This document shows, piece after piece, positions 7,810-17,667 of a stretch of DNA of 34,654 bases. Origin of the DNA: Prevotellaceae bacterium (GTDB taxonomy: Bacteria > Bacteroidota > Bacteroidia > Bacteroidales > UBA932); contig JAISXV010000116.1 of assembly GCA_031270335.1 (NCBI GenBank), forward strand, positions 1 through 34,654. The letters are read 5' to 3'. A model generated the notes under the pieces. It made no database searches and had not been told where the DNA came from. It saw nothing but the letters and a program-made list of their open reading frames with translations. Positions within the stretch are counted from its first letter, which is position 1. Every line of letters begins with the position of its first letter. The translations under genes and the position numbers were made by a program.

Positions 7810-8772
7810 ATGAGGAAAAAAGTAGTTGCGGGGATTGATATTGGCGGGATGAATACCCGTATAGGCTTGGTTGACGAGACCGGAGAGGTGTTAACCGACA
7901 GCAATATTGCTACAAATCAATATCCCACGTCCGAAGAGTTCGTGTCTGCCATATACAACAGCATCGAACTGTTATTAAAGAATCCCGATATGCCTCTTTC
8001 AGAGCTTATTGGCATAGGCATAGGCGCGCCCTGTGCAAATTATCACACCGGCAGTATCGAAGGAGCGGCGAATCTTCCATGGCAATATGTAGCCTTGTCG
8101 TCGATGCTGGGCGAACAGTTTCCCGGCGTTCCCATCAAAGTAACCAACGACGCTAACGCCGTGGCTATCGCCGAAATGATTTACGGCGATGCTAAAGACC
8201 TGAAAGATTTCGTTGTCATTACGTTAGGGACAGGACTTGGTAGCGGTATCGTCGCCAACGGGGAACTGATATACGGTCACGACGGATTCGCCGGCGAAGT
8301 AGGACATATCACCGCCGTTCCCGGAGGAAGACAGTGTAACTGTGGTCGTTGCGGCTGTCTTGAGACGTATGTTTCGGCAACAGGGATAAAACGCACTGTT
8401 TTCGAACTCTTAGCCAATTCGACAAAAGAAAGCGTATTGAGAAATACATCGTTCAACGAATTGACGGCGAAAGATATTCACGTGGCGGCGCTCAACGGCG
8501 ACTCTGTCGCCATCAGAGCCTTTGAAATAACAGGCGAAATACTCGGCAGAAGTCTGGCTGACGTTGTTGCGTTCACAAGTCCTTCGGTGATATTCATTTT
8601 TGGCGGTCTTGCCGAGGCAAAAGACATGATTCTCAAACCTGCCAGAGAGAATATGGAGAAATATTTAGTGGGCTGTTACAAGAATAAAGTGCAGTTAAAA
8701 CCGTCGGCGCTCGGCAATAAAGACGCCGGAATAGCAGGCGGGGCGGCATTAATATGGAGGGATTTTGTATAA
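7810..8772 (+). CDS. ROK-family sugar kinase (glucokinase-like)
   Basis: 320 aa; GIDIGGMNTRIGLVDETG, TLGTGLGSGIV, zinc motif CNCGRCGCLE. Confidence 0.92.
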   Translation: MRKKVVAGIDIGGMNTRIGLVDETGEVLTDSNIATNQYPTSEEFVSAIYNSIELLLKNPDMPLSELIGIGIGAPCANYHTGSIEGAANLPWQYVALSSMLGEQFPGVPIKVTNDANAVAIAEMIYGDAKDLKDFVVITLGTGLGSGIVANGELIYGHDGFAGEVGHITAVPGGRQCNCGRCGCLETYVSATGIKRTVFELLANSTKESVLRNTSFNELTAKDIHVAALNGDSVAIRAFEITGEILGRSLADVVAFTSPSVIFIFGGLAEAKDMILKPARENMEKYLVGCYKNKVQLKPSALGNKDAGIAGGAALIWRDFV

Positions 8773-9244
8773 GATGTTTTTTCCACCAAGATACATAATA
8801 CGTGCGGCGAAATCGACGATATTCATAGCGATAATCTTTGCGATATTCCTGTGTTTCATCTATTTTACTTCCGAAAAAACAAGAGTTGACACAACTTTTT
8901 GGGATTTGATTCCATATCCGGCAACAATGGCAGGATTTTTTATTTTGTATGGAATAAGCTATCCTTTAGTGTCATTTGTCAAAAAAGATGCGATGCTGGT
9001 AAAGTCGTTTTCGGAAGAACGCATCAACATATTAAACATCTTCGATTCAGCGGGATATGAACTTACAAGCGAAAAAAACGGAGTATTGACATTTCGTCTG
9101 AAAAGCAAGTTTACCCGCTTTATGCGACTGTTGGGCGAAGACATGATTGAGGTAGAATATAACGAAGGAAAAGTCTCTTTATCAGGATTAAGACGCGATA
9201 TATACCGCATAGCGAGATATATTGAATATCTGAACAGGAAATGA
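8765..9244 (+). CDS. Conserved hypothetical small membrane protein
   Basis: 159 aa with two N-terminal hydrophobic segments; overlaps the ROK stop and the next start (ATGA). Confidence 0.75.
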   Translation: MYKMFFPPRYIIRAAKSTIFIAIIFAIFLCFIYFTSEKTRVDTTFWDLIPYPATMAGFFILYGISYPLVSFVKKDAMLVKSFSEERINILNIFDSAGYELTSEKNGVLTFRLKSKFTRFMRLLGEDMIEVEYNEGKVSLSGLRRDIYRIARYIEYLNRK

Positions 9245-10575
9245 TTATAAAAAATGCTAATATACTGAATGAAGGAAAGATTTTTGAAGGAAATGTCCGG
9301 ATTGAAAACGGTATAATTACGAAAATTTTTACCGGCGACAATCCGGATATTCTTGCAGATACATCAATAATCGACGCTCAACACAAATTGCTGATGCCCG
9401 GAATAATCGACGATCAGGTACATTTCAGAGACCCCGGACTGACGCACAAAGGCGATATATTTTCGGAAAGTCGCGCCGCCGCCGCCGGAGGAGTAACTTC
9501 GTTCATGGATATGCCGAACACTTCGCCGCCGGCGTTAAGCATCGAACTTTTGGAAGAAAAATACAGCGCCGCAAGTCGTAATTCGCTGATAAATTACTCG
9601 TTTTATCTCGGCGCATCGAACGGAAATATTGCCGAAATCAATAAAGTCGATCCGAAAGCCGTTTGTGGAGTAAAGGTCTTTATGGGTTCATCAACAGGCA
9701 ATATGCTTGTGGATAATGATGATACTTTAGCGGCAATATTTTCGGAATCGCCGGTCATTGTGGCGGTTCATTGCGAAGACGAAAACACTGTTCGACAAAA
9801 TTCGGCGCTGTACCGGCAAAAATTCGGCGACGACATTCCAATCTCCTGTCATCCTGCAATTCGAAGCGCCGAAGCTTGCTATAAATCATCAGCCAAGGCG
9901 GTGGAACTCGCCGCAAAATACAATACGCGACTGCATATCCTTCACCTTTCAACAGCAAGAGAATTAGACCTTTTTGAGAAAAACTCGAAAAATTATCTTC
10001 CACGAATTACAGCCGAAGCCTGCGTACATCATTTATGGTTCAGCGATTCGGATTACGAAATTTTGGGAAACAGGATAAAATGCAATCCCGCAATAAAATC
10101 GTCAGCCGACAGGGACGCTTTGCGCGAAGCGGTCAGGAACGGAAAAATCACCGTTGTAGCCACCGATCATGCCCCGCATACTGTCGATGAAAAACAAAAG
10201 AAATATTTCGGAGCGCCGTCGGGATTGCCGCTCATACAGCACTCGCTTTCTGCAATGTTGGAGATGCACAGACAAGGCGTATTTTCACTGTTCGACGTCG
10301 TTGAGCGAATGTGTCATGCACCGGCGAGACTGTTTAACATTCACCGACGGGGATATATACGTGAAGGTTACTACGCTGATTTGGTTCTTGTTGACATGAA
10401 CTCAGGATACTCGCCCTGCAAAGATAACATACTGTATAAATGTGGATGGTCGCCATTTGAAGGAGTTCGTTTTTCGACCAAAATTGAAAAGACATGGGTC
10501 AACGGCGCAATTGTTTTCGACAATGATAAAATCGTGGAAACAAATTCCGCCAAACGGCTCGAATTTGAGAGATAA
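9241..10575 (+). CDS. pyrC: Dihydroorotase
   Basis: 444 aa; PGIIDDQVHFRDPGLTHKGD, SFMDMPNTSPPA, VATDHAPHT motifs. Confidence 0.95.
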   Translation: MIIKNANILNEGKIFEGNVRIENGIITKIFTGDNPDILADTSIIDAQHKLLMPGIIDDQVHFRDPGLTHKGDIFSESRAAAAGGVTSFMDMPNTSPPALSIELLEEKYSAASRNSLINYSFYLGASNGNIAEINKVDPKAVCGVKVFMGSSTGNMLVDNDDTLAAIFSESPVIVAVHCEDENTVRQNSALYRQKFGDDIPISCHPAIRSAEACYKSSAKAVELAAKYNTRLHILHLSTARELDLFEKNSKNYLPRITAEACVHHLWFSDSDYEILGNRIKCNPAIKSSADRDALREAVRNGKITVVATDHAPHTVDEKQKKYFGAPSGLPLIQHSLSAMLEMHRQGVFSLFDVVERMCHAPARLFNIHRRGYIREGYYADLVLVDMNSGYSPCKDNILYKCGWSPFEGVRFSTKIEKTWVNGAIVFDNDKIVETNSAKRLEFER

Positions 10576-10584
10576 AAGATAAAA

Positions 10585-11517
10585 ATGAAAGAACGTATAG
10601 CATACATAATAAACCCAATATCAGGAATAACGGATAAAAAAGCGATAGCGGATTACGTCTGTAAAACGACGGATACCGGCAAATTTGATTTCGAAATATA
10701 TTATACAAAATGCGCCAACGACGGTTTTCGACAGGCTAAAGAGTTTGCCGGCAACGGTTTTGACAGGGTTATTGCTGTCGGCGGCGATGGAACGGTCAAC
10801 GAGGTCGCTCGCGGATTACTGGATTCGGATACTGCGTTGGGAATAATCCCCTTAGGTTCGGGCAACGGCTTTGCCCGTCATCTCAAAATTTCCCTTAACT
10901 ACCAAAAAGCCAATCAGGTCGCGCAAAACGGAAAAATAATAACTTCCGACTATGGCATACTAAACGACAAACCGTTTTTCTGTACCGCCGGAATTGGTTT
11001 CGACGCGCAGGTAGGACAGCGATTTGCACAAATCGGCAGACGGGGATTTGTGTCGTACGCTCAGGCTTCGTTTATGGAGTACATCAACTATTCGCCTCAA
11101 AACTACAAAATTACAATCGACGGCAAGACGTTTTCGCGCCGAGCATTCCTGATTACCTGCGCAAACACTTCGCAATGGGGCTATAATGCTTATATTGCGC
11201 CGAATGCAAGTCTCAATGACGGACTGATTGATTTGGTGATTGTTTCTCCGTTTTCGTTTGTCGTTGCTCCGATAATCGGTTTGCGAGTGTTCACAAAAAG
11301 TCTGTATAACTCCCGTAACATCGAGGTTTACAGAGCCAGAGAAGTGACAATCGAAAGAGAAAAAACCGGTTGTATCCACATCGACGGCGAGCCGCTCAAC
11401 GAAGAAAAAATGCTGAAAATCAAAGCTGTGCCGGATAAATTGAAAATAATCGTGCCTGCAAGCGTCAAACGAAGATTATTACATTCGTCGTTGAAATATA
11501 TACGATTCTTGAATTGA
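10585..11517 (+). CDS. Diacylglycerol kinase-family lipid kinase (YegS/BmrU-like)
   Basis: 310 aa; NPISGITDKK, VAVGGDGTVNEVARGL, IPLGSGNGFARHL. Confidence 0.93.
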   Translation: MKERIAYIINPISGITDKKAIADYVCKTTDTGKFDFEIYYTKCANDGFRQAKEFAGNGFDRVIAVGGDGTVNEVARGLLDSDTALGIIPLGSGNGFARHLKISLNYQKANQVAQNGKIITSDYGILNDKPFFCTAGIGFDAQVGQRFAQIGRRGFVSYAQASFMEYINYSPQNYKITIDGKTFSRRAFLITCANTSQWGYNAYIAPNASLNDGLIDLVIVSPFSFVVAPIIGLRVFTKSLYNSRNIEVYRAREVTIEREKTGCIHIDGEPLNEEKMLKIKAVPDKLKIIVPASVKRRLLHSSLKYIRFLN

Positions 11518-11518
11518 T

Positions 11519-12700
11519 TTATTTCACGCTTCCGAGTTTATCCGAAAACACTGCATGTGGCAATTCTCTCAGATTATATTGCGAAGCCATGACTTCGCCG
11601 TAAGCGCCTGCCGAGCGTAGAGCGATGAAATTACCTCTTTTTGTTTCCGGAAGAAGTACATCTTTAGCAAAACAGTCGGACGATTCGCATATCGGTCCTA
11701 CCACGTCATAGACTTTTTCGGGAGCATCCGACGAAAGATTTTCGATGTGATGATGAGCGTGATACAGAGCCGGTCTGATCAGATCGGTCATTCCTGCATC
11801 GACGATAACGAAATTTTTTGTTTTCCCTTCTTTGATGTATAAAACACGAGTTATCAGCGATCCACACTGTGCGACAATAGAGCGTCCGGGTTCGAAATGC
11901 AGTTTTTGCCCCGGAAACAATTTCAGATTCTGCTCGAATACCGAAAAGTACGTTGCAAAATCGGGAATGAGGTTTTTGTCGGGAGTTTGATAATCGACGC
12001 CCAACCCGCCGCCGACGTTGATATGCTCAAGTTCGAATCCCCTGTCTTTAAACCATTGATTGAAACTGTTTACACGCTGACAAAGTTCTACAAAGACGTT
12101 CATGTCCGTTATCTGCGAACCGATGTGGAAGTGTAAAGACGTCAGCCGTAGATACTTCATCGTTTCCAATTTTTCGATAACCTTGTCGAAATCCCATGCG
12201 CTGATTCCAAACTTGTTTTCTTTTTTACCCGTCGAAATATATTCGTGAGTTTTAGCATCGACGTCGGGATTTATGCGCAACCCGATGTTGTAAATTTTTA
12301 GTCCCTTTAAACGGGCAAGGTAATTGATATTTTCAATTTCGGGAATTGATTCGCAATTGAAAACGAAAATGTTGTTATACAGCCCGATTTGGATATCAAG
12401 GTCTGATTTGCCAACGCCGGCAAAAGCGATAGTCTCCTGTTTGGCGCCATTTTGGAGAGACCGAAAGATTTCGTTACCGCTCACACAATCAGCGCCGAAT
12501 CCTGCGCCAAAAATAATCTTCAACAGATTCGGATTGGCATTTGCCTTTAAGGCATAATGCAAAATATAGCCTCTTTTATCGGCTTCGTTTTTAGCAGTCG
12601 CAACCGTCTGCTTCAATAAATCGACGTCATAATAGTAAAATGGCGTCTTAGTTTTTGACTTATAACTTGACCATTGGTCGATAATAGCTTTATCTATCAT
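11519..12700 (-). CDS. lysA: Diaminopimelate decarboxylase
   Basis: 393 aa; YALKANANPNLLKI, SLHFHIGSQI, NVGGGLGVDY, FEPGRSIVA, CESSDCFAKD. Confidence 0.95.
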   Translation of the reverse strand: MIDKAIIDQWSSYKSKTKTPFYYYDVDLLKQTVATAKNEADKRGYILHYALKANANPNLLKIIFGAGFGADCVSGNEIFRSLQNGAKQETIAFAGVGKSDLDIQIGLYNNIFVFNCESIPEIENINYLARLKGLKIYNIGLRINPDVDAKTHEYISTGKKENKFGISAWDFDKVIEKLETMKYLRLTSLHFHIGSQITDMNVFVELCQRVNSFNQWFKDRGFELEHINVGGGLGVDYQTPDKNLIPDFATYFSVFEQNLKLFPGQKLHFEPGRSIVAQCGSLITRVLYIKEGKTKNFVIVDAGMTDLIRPALYHAHHHIENLSSDAPEKVYDVVGPICESSDCFAKDVLLPETKRGNFIALRSAGAYGEVMASQYNLRELPHAVFSDKLGSVK

Positions 12701-12705
12701 ATCTC

Positions 12706-14724
12706 TTAATTTTTAATATTTAATTCTATTTCATCAATACGTTTTGTTATTGGGAACGAGGGTTTTGGTATCGATTCCCTGACCGTCCTTTCCGAAGGAC
12801 GTAAAATTCTGTTCAAGACTTCAGCGCCTGATTTCGGACGCAAGTCGATTTCCCATCTGTATCCGGGTAATTTTATCTCGTCCTCTCTCACAAGGAAAAG
12901 AGGATTATTATTGCCTGTTACATTGTCGTAATAGGCTATGCGACGCGCTTTTCCCGATTCGAAATTTATTTTGAATCCTGCCGATTCCGTCCTGTTCATT
13001 GTGAAATCGTTAAGAGAGAAAGCGAGCGTCTGCGCGTTTCCAATTGCCTCGAAAACAGTTAATTGTCTGTTACTAAAATATGCTTTCATGTTTTTGGACT
13101 TTACCTGATTGAAATATATAGTACTGTCGGGGTCTCCTTCGGGAACGACAACCATCGCATTACCGTTAAAATCAGCATATTTCATCTCTCCGTTTATCAT
13201 ATAAAACTTCATTGAATCCGATGTTATCTGCATCTTTTTTCCGTTCCACAAAACAGGATCGCGATATATTCTCCATATCGAATCAATATTATTGAAATAC
13301 ATTGAATCGCTTTTCACTTGAAAATCATGCCTGTACAGTTTTGCCCTTTTTAAAGCAAACAGTTCTTTATAGGTACTGTCCACGTATTGCGTTGTATCTT
13401 TAATTGGGAATTGAGAGTCAAGAGTTGAGAATTGAGAATTGAGAGTTGAGAATTGAGACGGATGCGTTGTATCTTTAATTGAGAATTGAGAATTGAGAGT
13501 TGAGAATTGAGACGGATGCAAAGTAACTTGCGTTGTATCCGGTGAAATTGTATCGGTAATGGAAATCGCAAGCATCGTATCAACGGGTATGACGATTTTC
13601 TCTGTGGCGATAATCGAATCGCTTTTTGAAACGATGACCGAATCTCTCTGTGAGACGATGACCGAATCTTTCTGTGAGACGATAACCGAATCATTCTGTG
13701 AGGCGATGACCGAATCGCTCTGTGAGGCGATGACCGAATCATTCACTGTTACAGGTATTTTCATTGTTCGTGTTACCGAGGAAAGAGTGTCGCCCCTCAG
13801 GAAAACCGAATCTTTATCGTCGTACATTATAATCGACGGATTCCGGCGCATCAGGAAATCTTCGGTATTCATGTCGAAATCGGCAAAATCAGCCAAAAAA
13901 ATCGTTTTCTGAGCAGTATCGGTAACTTGCGCATTTGAATACAGTTGTCCCTTTTTCCCCTCATTTTCGTAGTAGATACTGTCGGCAAATATTTCCTGTT
14001 TCGACGACAGCATATACGAATTGCGGTGAAAAAACATGATACTTTTATCGCTGTCGTACCAGCCTTTGTCACAGTACAGATAGCCGTTTCCCGACCATAT
14101 ATGAGTGTTCGAAAAAAACGTAAAAATTTTCGTGTTGGAGTTATATGTCATCGAATCCGACTGTAATACATAATCTTTTGTGTCGGACTGCACCTGTCCG
14201 ATAAACTCAAATTCCTTGGTTTTTGCATAATAATAACCTTTTTGAGATTCCAGCGTCCTGAACGAATCGACAATCGTTCCTTCATGTTCGAAATAACCGA
14301 TTTCCGTTCTGGTGTCAAAATCTACTTCGGTGGTTCTGAGCGTCGAACTGCTGTCGATGAGATGCACTATCCTGCCTGTGACGTTTGCTTTGCCGGTGAT
14401 TTCGCTGTATATCATTTTGTCGCCCGTAACAATTGTAGCGCCGCTTGTAACTTTTGTGTTGCCAAATGCTTCGGAAATTCCGGAGGGCCAAAGCGCTGCG
14501 CTGTCACATTCCATGACAATTCCTTCGTGTTCCATTTTGACGTTGTGCCAACATCGCCAAACAAATCCGGTATCCGATTCGATTGTTATCGTAAGATCGC
14601 TGTTCAATATGCGTATTCTTTTTTTCTGCGGAGCGGACTCCGTAGAAATAGTATCCTGCATGGTTTGCTGTGCTATAAGCAAAACAGGAACAAAAAACAA
14701 TATTGCAATCAGGACAGTTCTCAT
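12706..14724 (-). CDS. OstA/LptA-like outer-membrane biogenesis protein with internal repeat region
   Basis: 672 aa; signal peptide; KRIRILNSDLTITIESDTGFVWRCWHNVKMEHEGIVMECDSAAL...; repeated beta-jellyroll style segments; low-complexity repeats in the middle. Confidence 0.85.
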   Translation of the reverse strand: MRTVLIAILFFVPVLLIAQQTMQDTISTESAPQKKRIRILNSDLTITIESDTGFVWRCWHNVKMEHEGIVMECDSAALWPSGISEAFGNTKVTSGATIVTGDKMIYSEITGKANVTGRIVHLIDSSSTLRTTEVDFDTRTEIGYFEHEGTIVDSFRTLESQKGYYYAKTKEFEFIGQVQSDTKDYVLQSDSMTYNSNTKIFTFFSNTHIWSGNGYLYCDKGWYDSDKSIMFFHRNSYMLSSKQEIFADSIYYENEGKKGQLYSNAQVTDTAQKTIFLADFADFDMNTEDFLMRRNPSIIMYDDKDSVFLRGDTLSSVTRTMKIPVTVNDSVIASQSDSVIASQNDSVIVSQKDSVIVSQRDSVIVSKSDSIIATEKIVIPVDTMLAISITDTISPDTTQVTLHPSQFSTLNSQFSIKDTTHPSQFSTLNSQFSTLDSQFPIKDTTQYVDSTYKELFALKRAKLYRHDFQVKSDSMYFNNIDSIWRIYRDPVLWNGKKMQITSDSMKFYMINGEMKYADFNGNAMVVVPEGDPDSTIYFNQVKSKNMKAYFSNRQLTVFEAIGNAQTLAFSLNDFTMNRTESAGFKINFESGKARRIAYYDNVTGNNNPLFLVREDEIKLPGYRWEIDLRPKSGAEVLNRILRPSERTVRESIPKPSFPITKRIDEIELNIKN
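13386..13520. repeat. TTGAGAA-type microsatellite plus a tandem duplicated block inside the OstA-like CDS
   Basis: gcgttgtatctttaattg(g/a)gaattgag...gagttgagaattgagacggatgc occurs twice; translated as HPSQFSTLNSQFSIKDTT repeats. Confidence 0.85.
13608..13745. repeat. 24-bp tandem repeat (about 6 copies) encoding DSVIVSQR-type octapeptides
   Basis: cgatgaccgaatctctctgtgaga-like units at 13608, 13632, 13656, 13680, 13704, 13728. Confidence 0.9.
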
Positions 14725-14742
14725 ACTTACAGCGTTTTCAAA

Positions 14743-16107
14743 CTAAAACAACCATGCGGCACTGACAAACGGACATTCTTTATACTTTTCGCTTATCCGG
14801 ATATATTCTGTCTCAGATTTTTTCGAAACCCATGCTTCGATTGCTTCGTTTTGTTTTTTATTTTCGTACAGTCGCGAAATATAATTGAAATCATCTTTCA
14901 GATTAACAGTGTGCGAGGGAATAAACTCTTTCAACATGATAACTTTGTAGAGTATTTTTCCTGATTTCACATCCGTCGAAGCGTAAGGACGCGATATTTC
15001 TCCCAGTTCGAGATGTTCTAAAGCTCTGAAATCGTCGGGATTCAGCTCATCTTTGTAGAACGATGTACGGATTTCGCCGGTGTAATCGTTGACCACCAAA
15101 CCGCTACCTGCACGTGATTTTTCGTTTTCGGAATATGCCAATGCCGCTTCTTGGAAAGTAATACTGTCAGTTTCAATTCTTTTCACTATACTGTCTAAAC
15201 GGGCAAATCCTGCGGCTTGGTCTTCGAGGCTGTATTTTGGTTTCAACAAAATTTGCCTGAAATTGACAAGCCCTGTTTCATCCTGTTTTTCCAACAGTTG
15301 AAGTATGTGAAAACCATATTCCGATTCGATGATTTTCGATACCTGTCCTACCCGCATGTTACTCAACACCGAACGTACAGAGAGGACATTTCCTTCCAAA
15401 GGATTCAATCCCAATTCTCCGCCACGGATTGCCGATTCGTGTTCGGAATACAGAGCCGCCAAAGTTTGAAACTTTTCTCCGTCCAAAATACGCTTTCGCA
15501 AGTTGAGCAGTTTTTCTTTCACATCGAGGATAGCCTTTTCGGAATCAGGCTTTTTGGCTATTTCGTAAATGATGTACTGGTCGGGAATAATTACCGGAAC
15601 AGTGTCTTTATCAAGTGTTTTGAAGAATCGATTGACTTCGCTTGGAGTAATTTTAATTTTTTGGGCAATCGACATCTGCATCGACCTGGCATACGACTGT
15701 TCTGTTTCGAACTCAATGCTTTCCTCGCGAAACTGTTCTATCGACTTTTTGTAATAGACTTCGAGCGCTTCTTTCCCATATTGGGCAATGAGGGCGGCGA
15801 TATTCTTTTCGACAGTGCTTTGGATATTGTCGGCGCTTGGACCAAGACTGTCAAGTTTTGCCTGTGCTACCAACAGTTTTTGGTCTCTGAATATTTTGAG
15901 TATCTGACATCTGGGATTTCCTTCTTTGAGATTTTCCAGTCCTCCTCGAATCTGCATGTCACGGTATAACATGTCGATATCAGATTCGAGAATAGCTTCG
16001 TTCCCTACAACTGCAACTACCTTGTCTAATGATGTTTGCGTTTTTGCTAATGGCATTATTGTAAAAGTAAAAATAACAATTGCCGCTAATTTTTTTATCA
16101 TAATCAT
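14743..16107 (-). CDS. Periplasmic peptidyl-prolyl isomerase (SurA/PpiC-like)
   Basis: 454 aa; signal peptide, SLDKVVAVVGNEAILESDID, parvulin-like segments AIRGGELGLNPLE and SEYGFHILQLLEK. Confidence 0.93.
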   Translation of the reverse strand: MIMIKKLAAIVIFTFTIMPLAKTQTSLDKVVAVVGNEAILESDIDMLYRDMQIRGGLENLKEGNPRCQILKIFRDQKLLVAQAKLDSLGPSADNIQSTVEKNIAALIAQYGKEALEVYYKKSIEQFREESIEFETEQSYARSMQMSIAQKIKITPSEVNRFFKTLDKDTVPVIIPDQYIIYEIAKKPDSEKAILDVKEKLLNLRKRILDGEKFQTLAALYSEHESAIRGGELGLNPLEGNVLSVRSVLSNMRVGQVSKIIESEYGFHILQLLEKQDETGLVNFRQILLKPKYSLEDQAAGFARLDSIVKRIETDSITFQEAALAYSENEKSRAGSGLVVNDYTGEIRTSFYKDELNPDDFRALEHLELGEISRPYASTDVKSGKILYKVIMLKEFIPSHTVNLKDDFNYISRLYENKKQNEAIEAWVSKKSETEYIRISEKYKECPFVSAAWLF

Positions 16108-16108
16108 A

Positions 16109-16963
16109 TTAATTTAATCTTTTAATTTTTATTTCGTTTCTATTCATTGCATCGTTGAATACAGCATTTTCCATTTGCCGTATCATATTGTTTTTCCTGC
16201 GGTTAAGAATTATATTTTTTATATTGTCTCTCACATGTTCGAAAGGCGCCACGCTTCCTTTCATCGAAATATCGTTTATTTTGATGAAATAAGTGTATTT
16301 ATCGTCGCTGTCTTCGATTGTGCGCATTCTGATTGCACGGTTTTCGTACGAGTCTGTTGTGCCTGGCAATGGAGCAGTTACTTGGTCTAAACTCATCCAT
16401 TCGTTGTGAAACACGCTGTAAGCCTCGGCTCCGTTTATCGAAATCTGTTCAAGTTCGTCGATGTCTTTTTCCCTGTTCGAACGGTAAAGATACCGTATTT
16501 TTTCGAGGTTTTTAAAATCGTTCGATACCTTAATATATAATACTTTTACCAGCATTCCGGTCAACTGGAAATTGTCGGGATTATCTTTGTAAAACTGTTC
16601 TATTTCGCTATGTCTGACAGCCGTATCCATTTTGGAACGAATATATGCCTGTTCGTGTTTATGTATCAGCAGAGACGTCCGGTAATCGTCAATTTCCTTG
16701 TCTATATTTTTTTCCTCTTCCGAAAGATTTTTTTCCGCATGTAGCAGTACAGCTTGATTTTTTGCCCATCGATGCAAATAATCCGTCAGAATAGTCAAAC
16801 TGTCTTCGGATGATAGATTTTGCAGATAATCTTTTATTTCGGACAAATACAATTTCCGTTCGCCCACTTCGGCAATGGGTATTTCATTTTGTTGACGTTT
16901 TGTTTCGCACGAAAACAAAATTATCAACATAACTGAAAAAAATACAATCTTTTGTCTCATCAA
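16109..16963 (-). CDS. PPIase-related lipoprotein (SurA N-terminal-like)
   Basis: 284 aa; lipobox LFSC at the N-terminus; PIAEVGERKLYLSEIKDYL; directly precedes the SurA-like gene. Confidence 0.7.
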   Translation of the reverse strand: MMRQKIVFFSVMLIILFSCETKRQQNEIPIAEVGERKLYLSEIKDYLQNLSSEDSLTILTDYLHRWAKNQAVLLHAEKNLSEEEKNIDKEIDDYRTSLLIHKHEQAYIRSKMDTAVRHSEIEQFYKDNPDNFQLTGMLVKVLYIKVSNDFKNLEKIRYLYRSNREKDIDELEQISINGAEAYSVFHNEWMSLDQVTAPLPGTTDSYENRAIRMRTIEDSDDKYTYFIKINDISMKGSVAPFEHVRDNIKNIILNRRKNNMIRQMENAVFNDAMNRNEIKIKRLN

Positions 16964-17078
16964 TACAAATTAAAAAACGGCGCAAGTTACAAAATAAATG
17001 AGAAACTGAACAAATTTTGTGAAATTTGACTTTAAATATCTTGAATTTCAGCGATGTTCATTTTAACATGATCTCCGG

Positions 17079-17663
17079 TTATCTTTGTGTTTTCATCTCT
17101 AAAATTTTAACTCCACACTTATACAGCATCAGTATTATTTGCTGACAAACGATTCCGAATGTTGCTCCGCAGACGACGTCGAGCGGAAAATGTTTTCCCA
17201 CATAGATACGGCTGTATGCGACGCATACAGCCCAAAAGAATATCCAGACGGTGAAATATCTGTTTTTGAAGAACCATGCGGTAAACATTGCGAAACAAAA
17301 TGCGTTTGCCGCATGGTTTGAGATAAATCCGTATTGTCCGCCGCAATGTTCGAGGGAATGGATCAGGGGTTTGAGTTCATCGACATGACATGGACGCAAC
17401 CGTTCGAAAACATTCTTGAACAGATGTACCGACAGTTGGTCGGACATTGCGAATGTTGCGCCGAGCAAGGCAATCATCAATATACTTTTCCATACGGGCG
17501 TTCCACGGAACATAAATCCTGCAATACCCAAATACATCGGAATCCATAGATATATATCGCTGAAAGTCTTCATTACGGGGTCGAGCCAATCGAAATGAAA
17601 CCCGTTGATGATAAGAAACAGTTCAGTATCCCATTCGGGAAAACCGGTATTACTCATGAACAT
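17079..17663 (-). CDS. PAP2-family phosphatase (undecaprenyl-pyrophosphate or PgpB-like)
   Basis: 194 aa; FERLRPCH, GFISNHAANAFCFAMF, YSRIYVGKHFPLDVVCGA, matching the KxxxxxxRP / PSGH / SRxxxxxHxxxD pattern. Confidence 0.9.
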   Translation of the reverse strand: MFMSNTGFPEWDTELFLIINGFHFDWLDPVMKTFSDIYLWIPMYLGIAGFMFRGTPVWKSILMIALLGATFAMSDQLSVHLFKNVFERLRPCHVDELKPLIHSLEHCGGQYGFISNHAANAFCFAMFTAWFFKNRYFTVWIFFWAVCVAYSRIYVGKHFPLDVVCGATFGIVCQQIILMLYKCGVKILEMKTQR

Positions 17664-17667
17664 TCAA

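Noticed and set aside
13608-13745. Regular 24-bp repeats as a possible CRISPR array
   Set aside because: Tandem units with no spacers, in frame inside a CDS.
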